Origin: Vibrio salinus
Lineage (GTDB): Bacteria; Pseudomonadota; Gammaproteobacteria; Enterobacterales; Vibrionaceae
Length of the DNA: 64,000 nt
NCBI RefSeq assembly: GCF_021272385.1
Contig: NZ_JAJSDZ010000010.1
Coordinates: forward strand, 1,364,001-1,428,000
Direction of reading: 5' to 3'
Part shown: positions 60,708-64,000 of the stretch, piece by piece
How the letters are laid out: every line of letters begins with the position of its first letter
How positions within the stretch are numbered: the first letter of the stretch is position 1
Translations under genes and position numbers: made by a program
The notes under the pieces: model-generated
The model's input: the letters and a program-made list of their open reading frames with translations, nothing else
Told to the model about the DNA's origin: nothing
Databases searched by the model: none

Positions 60708-62311
60708 CTGTGACCACTTTTCTTTCTAAATATACGCTAAATAAGGTTGAATTATCTTCTGTTCTTTCCCAGTCAATGCTACCGTTCATGTAATCGACAA
60801 GTTGTTTTACCAAATACAGACCGACACCATTTTGTTCGTCCGTATCTTTGGAGGTTACTCCAAATTCTAATATATTATGTTCAATTTCGCTTGGTACTCC
60901 AATACCATTATCTTCCACTTCAATCATAATATGTTGACTTCTGTCACTGATATAAATTGAAATAAAGGGTGACGGTTGCTGATTTCGGTTTTCCCAGGCA
61001 GCAAGCAGAGCATTATCTATTAAATTACCGAGAATAGTGACAATTTTTTTCGGAAGTATCTTTTTCATAAGGGGAAAAGCTGCTGTCGTTATCCAGCTTA
61101 AAATGCACGCCCATTCTAGAAGCTTTATTAAATTTTGCCAATAATAATCCCGCAACAGCAGAATTGGAAATCGTTTTAACGATCTGATTAATTATCGATT
61201 GGTAGCCGTCGGCTTCCTGCTGAATAAAGTCGATACACTCATCATATTTTCCAATTTGAAGCATACCTGATAATACATTTAATTTATTGGAATATTCGTG
61301 AGTTTTGCTTCTTAATAATTCGGAATAACTTTTAAGGTAGGTTAATTCGTTTTTCCAGATCATTATTATTTGATTTGGCAAAAAAAACAATGACATGACC
61401 ACTTAATTCTTTTGATGTGATAATCGGGTAAATATCAGCCTGATATAATAATTTACCCCAACATAAATTCCCCTTGTTGAAAATGCTCCGGTGTTTGTAA
61501 TACCTGGTGACTAAGAGAAGAACTGTAGCGGGATAATAATTGCCCTATATAATCAGAACGGCTGAAAACCCCCATCGATAACATTCTTATTGCCCGATCG
61601 TTAATGAGTGGTAATTTTCATATCTTTATCGATAGCAATAATAGCATCACGAATACTATCGAAAACCATTTCATGTTCGCGAAATTTATTGGCAATGTAT
61701 TCCGGTTCGAAATCGAAAAAGGTACGTTTTATTTTTGTTAAAAAGGCCACTGTGACACACAAGCCGACTAAATAAACGATAACAATTAGTGTAATTATCT
61801 GGATAAACTGCCTTTGAAGAATGTCAGAGATTTGTTCAGTAAGATAACCAATACAGACAGCGCCTATGATTTGTCCATTATCGATGATCGGTGCAAGTTA
61901 CGGATTGCTTTTCCCCAATGATCCAGTTTCTATCGTGCTGTATTCCTCGCCTTGTTTTAAAACCTGGAAGATATCTTTACCAACGAAATGTTTATTCACT
62001 TTCAGTGGATCTGGGTGGCTTAGCCGGATGGCATTTTTATCAACGACGACAATAAAAGAAGCATCAGTTCTCGCCCTGATGTTTTCGATATAATGTTGCA
62101 GTACGTATTGAGGAATACCCTGGTTTTTTTCCCGCACAGAATCAATAACAACCGGATCATGAGCAACCACTGCGGCGAGTTCAAGACCCCTGGCCTTCAA
62201 ACCATCGTGATAGGTATGCTGTAATAGGTACAAAATAGCCACAGTGACGATAATCACAATTGATGAAGTGGCTGCAACGGTACTTAATGTCAGGTAGTTC
62301 TTTAATTTCAT
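60682..62311 (-). pseudogene. dcuS: DcuS/CitA-family sensor histidine kinase, frameshifted
   Basis: The N-terminus has a membrane helix (SSIVIIVTVAILYLL) and a periplasmic PAS-like domain with RARTDASFIVVVDKNAIRLSHPDP, the citrate/fumarate-sensor pattern. A second helix (IIGAVCIGYL... LIVIVYLVGLCVTVAFL) and a cytoplasmic PAS (FDSIRDAIIAIDKDMKIT) follow. The kinase core has an H-box (KTHEYSNKLNVLSGMLQIG), an N-box (LGNLIDNALLAAWEN) and G-boxes (VEDNGIGVPSE, NGVGLYLVKQLVDYMNGS). At least five breaks are seen, for example near 61895, 61600, 61430 and 61055. The repaired length is about 540 residues, as in DcuS. Lies between dcuR and dcuB. Confidence 0.82.
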
Positions 62312-62458
62312 AGTTTGGATTAATTGGGTTTCTGCATTTTGCAGATAGTTATTATGGATCGATCTTGTGTTTGATTCGTTTTAGATTATCACGTAATTAA
62401 TATTTATATAAATTATGACTTATCTAGACCCATTTTTTGCTGATATAGAATAAGAAAA

Positions 62459-62482
62459 GGCTGATTGTATTACCAATCAGCC
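62459..62482 (-). terminator. Terminator after dcuB
   Basis: GGCTGATTG (62459-62467) pairs with CAATCAGCC (62474-62482). On the minus strand the stem is followed by TTTTCTTATTCT. It lies about 55 bases downstream of the dcuB stop. Confidence 0.85.
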
Positions 62483-62536
62483 GAAAAATATATCACCAAG
62501 ACCTTCAATTAATAGAATAAACAGAGTTTTATTCTA

Positions 62537-63889
62537 TTAATTTAGTGCCATAGACAAGAAGTAACCAATGATGGTTGCTGTTGATACGGCAAGAAATCCT
62601 GGGATGATAAAGCTGTGGTTTAGTACATATTTACCGATGCGGGTTGTTCCGGTTCTGTCGAAAGTGATCGCTGCCAGATCACTTGGATAGAATGGGAAGA
62701 AGAAATATGCGTAACAAGCAGGCAATACACCAATCAGTACTTTTGGCGGAATTCCTAAAGAAAAACCAAGAGGTAGCATGATGGTAAGAACGGCTGCCTG
62801 ACTCTTCAGGAATGCAGATACTGCAAACATGGCGAACGCAAATGCCCATGGGTGTGCTGCAACAATGCCGCTGATCATTCCAATCAGGTAATCTTCGTGG
62901 TGAGTAATAATGGTTTCACTCATCCATGCGATACCAAAGATAATGACAACTGCAGTCATACCGGCGATGAAAACGTTACTGTGAACAATTTTCTTTGGTT
63001 GAATTTTAGTTGTCAGAAGGATGACGGCACCAACCGCAAGCATTAAGAACTGGATAGCAACTGACATTTTCACGCCATGCGGCAGAAGTCCCAGTGTTTT
63101 ACCGAATAGTGCAACAAAGACAACGACTGCGATACCGCCAAGGAAGATACCAAGACCTTTGCCTGCAGTATGTTCAATATCCTGTTCTTCGTTAGTGCCA
63201 TCGTTATCTTCAAGTTCTGCGACGAATTCAGGATCTTTCAGACGAGCCTGAAATTCAGGGTCTTTATCCAGATCTTTACCGCGTTTCAGGCTCCATGTGC
63301 AAGCCACCATCAGACCACAGAAAGTAGCTGGAATGGTGATTTTCAGAACATCGATCAGACCGATATCAAGGTTATTATCGGTTGCTGTTGCCATGACAAC
63401 GGCTGCAGCCGCTGCAATAGGGCTGGCAGTAATACCTAACTGAGAAGCGACAGATGCAATTGACATCGGACGTTCAGGACGAATGCCTTTTTTATAGGCA
63501 ATATCATAGATAACCGGTAGAAGAGGGTATACAGAGTGACCTGTACCGACCAAAACGGTTAAAGTATAAGTACAGATAGGACCTAAGAATACGATCTGGT
63601 TAGGGTGTTTACGCATTAATCTTTCTGCGTATTTGACTAAAAGTTTAAGACCACCAGTCGCTTCAAGCGTTGCAGAAGCTGCAACTACAGACAAAATAAT
63701 CAGCATTACGGCGACAGGGGGTTTCCCTGGTGCAATACCGAATACGAAAGCCAGAATGGTTACGCCAAGGCCACCAAGCAGACCAAACGCGACGCCTCCA
63801 AACCGGATACCAGTGAAGATGACGGCCAACAACAATAGCATGTGAACATAGAACATGTTGATACCGTCGAATAAGTGTATTATTGACAT
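62537..63889 (-). CDS. dcuB: Anaerobic C4-dicarboxylate antiporter DcuB
   Basis: This 450-residue carrier follows DcuB: RFGGVAFGLLGGLG, PGKPPVAVMLIILSVVAASATLEATGGL, LVGTGHSVYPLLPVIYDIAYKKGIRPERPMSIASVASQLGITASPI, RGKDLDKDPEFQ, FPFYPSDLAAITFDRTGTTRIGKYVLNHSFIIPG. DcuB exchanges fumarate for succinate during fumarate respiration. I chose ATG 63889, eight bases after AGGAA; a GTG 16 codons upstream is in frame. It is encoded just before dcuS-dcuR, the expected fumarate-responsive regulators, and is intact. Confidence 0.95.
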   Translation of the reverse strand: MSIIHLFDGINMFYVHMLLLLAVIFTGIRFGGVAFGLLGGLGVTILAFVFGIAPGKPPVAVMLIILSVVAASATLEATGGLKLLVKYAERLMRKHPNQIVFLGPICTYTLTVLVGTGHSVYPLLPVIYDIAYKKGIRPERPMSIASVASQLGITASPIAAAAAVVMATATDNNLDIGLIDVLKITIPATFCGLMVACTWSLKRGKDLDKDPEFQARLKDPEFVAELEDNDGTNEEQDIEHTAGKGLGIFLGGIAVVVFVALFGKTLGLLPHGVKMSVAIQFLMLAVGAVILLTTKIQPKKIVHSNVFIAGMTAVVIIFGIAWMSETIITHHEDYLIGMISGIVAAHPWAFAFAMFAVSAFLKSQAAVLTIMLPLGFSLGIPPKVLIGVLPACYAYFFFPFYPSDLAAITFDRTGTTRIGKYVLNHSFIIPGFLAVSTATIIGYFLSMALN

Positions 63890-63952
63890 CTTTTGTTTCC
63901 TATACAGCGAGGCAGTTTCACCTGTAGGGAAGTTCACTGCCTCATTAAGTCG

Positions 63953-64000
63953 TTAAATCATAAATACAAACACAACGCCAAGTACAGTGATAGCAAACGC
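63953..64000 (-). CDS. C-terminal end of a hydrophobic protein, cut by window edge
   Basis: Fifteen residues (AFAITVLGVVFVFMI) and a TAA stop enter from the right edge on the minus strand. The hydrophobic end suggests a membrane protein. It lies 63 bases before dcuB and is probably in the same operon; the family cannot be told. Confidence 0.5.
   Translation of the reverse strand, partial: AFAITVLGVVFVFMI

Noticed and set aside
1..64000. CRISPR arrays, tRNA or rRNA genes, prophage or integron
   Set aside because: No regularly spaced repeats, cloverleaf-like sequences, phage structural genes or integrase were seen in reading the window.

Overview
The window looks like chromosomal DNA of a facultatively anaerobic marine gammaproteobacterium, most likely a Vibrio. 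The grounds are Vibrio-type cold-shock, DcuA/AspA/AnsB, FhuF and FecBCDE-like proteins, moderate-to-low GC, and a two-gene flavoprotein reductase matching in architecture the NADH:(hydroxy)cinnamate reductase CrdAB reported from Vibrio ruber. The species is inferred and was not tested by any search. I saw no tRNA, rRNA, CRISPR array, integrase or intact insertion sequence.

Layout. 1-4137: a chemoreceptor (cut by the left edge), an orphan TRAP-type binding protein, and an ABM-ACT-ArsR small operon. 4211-9274: apbE and a LysR gene diverging from crdA-crdB, a cytoplasmic flavin-based enoate reductase with its own flavin transferase. 9319-11559: gene-poor DNA with several very small genes (including a Gly-rich 50-residue protein) and a CspA-type gene. 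11560-18575: LysR/LysE, a beta-propeller protein, a DEAD-box helicase, and a Bcr/CflA efflux pump diverging from an XRE/MmyB-like regulator. 18640-25657: a hydroxamate-type siderophore uptake locus (TonB receptor, FhuD, FhuF, FhuC, FhuB) with Fur-box-like sites. 25689-30325: a gamma-carbonic-anhydrase-like protein and two c-di-GMP proteins. 30453-34761: ArsR/MFS pair behind a perfect 50-bp palindrome, a Crp-like regulator, an isochorismatase-like protein and a LysR. 34777-39600: GNAT, a NUC1 nuclease with lamin-tail domain, YciI, GH4 glucosidase with a DsdC-like LysR. 39680-45542: a second iron locus, receptor plus FecBCDE-like transporter, in the gene order of vibrioferrin pvuABCDE. 45674-53416: a MarR-GNAT fusion with a twin palindromic operator, dcuA diverging from aspA-ansB, a HypT-like LysR and a DAACS-family symporter. 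53517-62311: SbmA-like transporter, two small ORFs, a four-gene ABC importer and dcuSR, nearly all carrying frameshifts. 62537-64000: intact dcuB and the last codons of another gene.

How the parts fit. Much of the window serves growth without oxygen on C4-dicarboxylates and other electron acceptors: DcuA, AspA and periplasmic AnsB turn asparagine and aspartate into fumarate; DcuSR and DcuB sense and exchange fumarate/succinate; CrdAB would use unsaturated carboxylates as NADH-driven electron sinks. Two complete siderophore-uptake loci without visible biosynthesis genes point to scavenging of siderophores, unless synthesis is encoded elsewhere.

The most important caution is 54.3-62.3 kb. Functionally unrelated neighbouring genes are each broken by one or more small indels, mostly in homopolymers, while the protein sequence between breaks stays well conserved. 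I read this as local sequence error more than as mass gene decay, and give reconstructed gene limits there.
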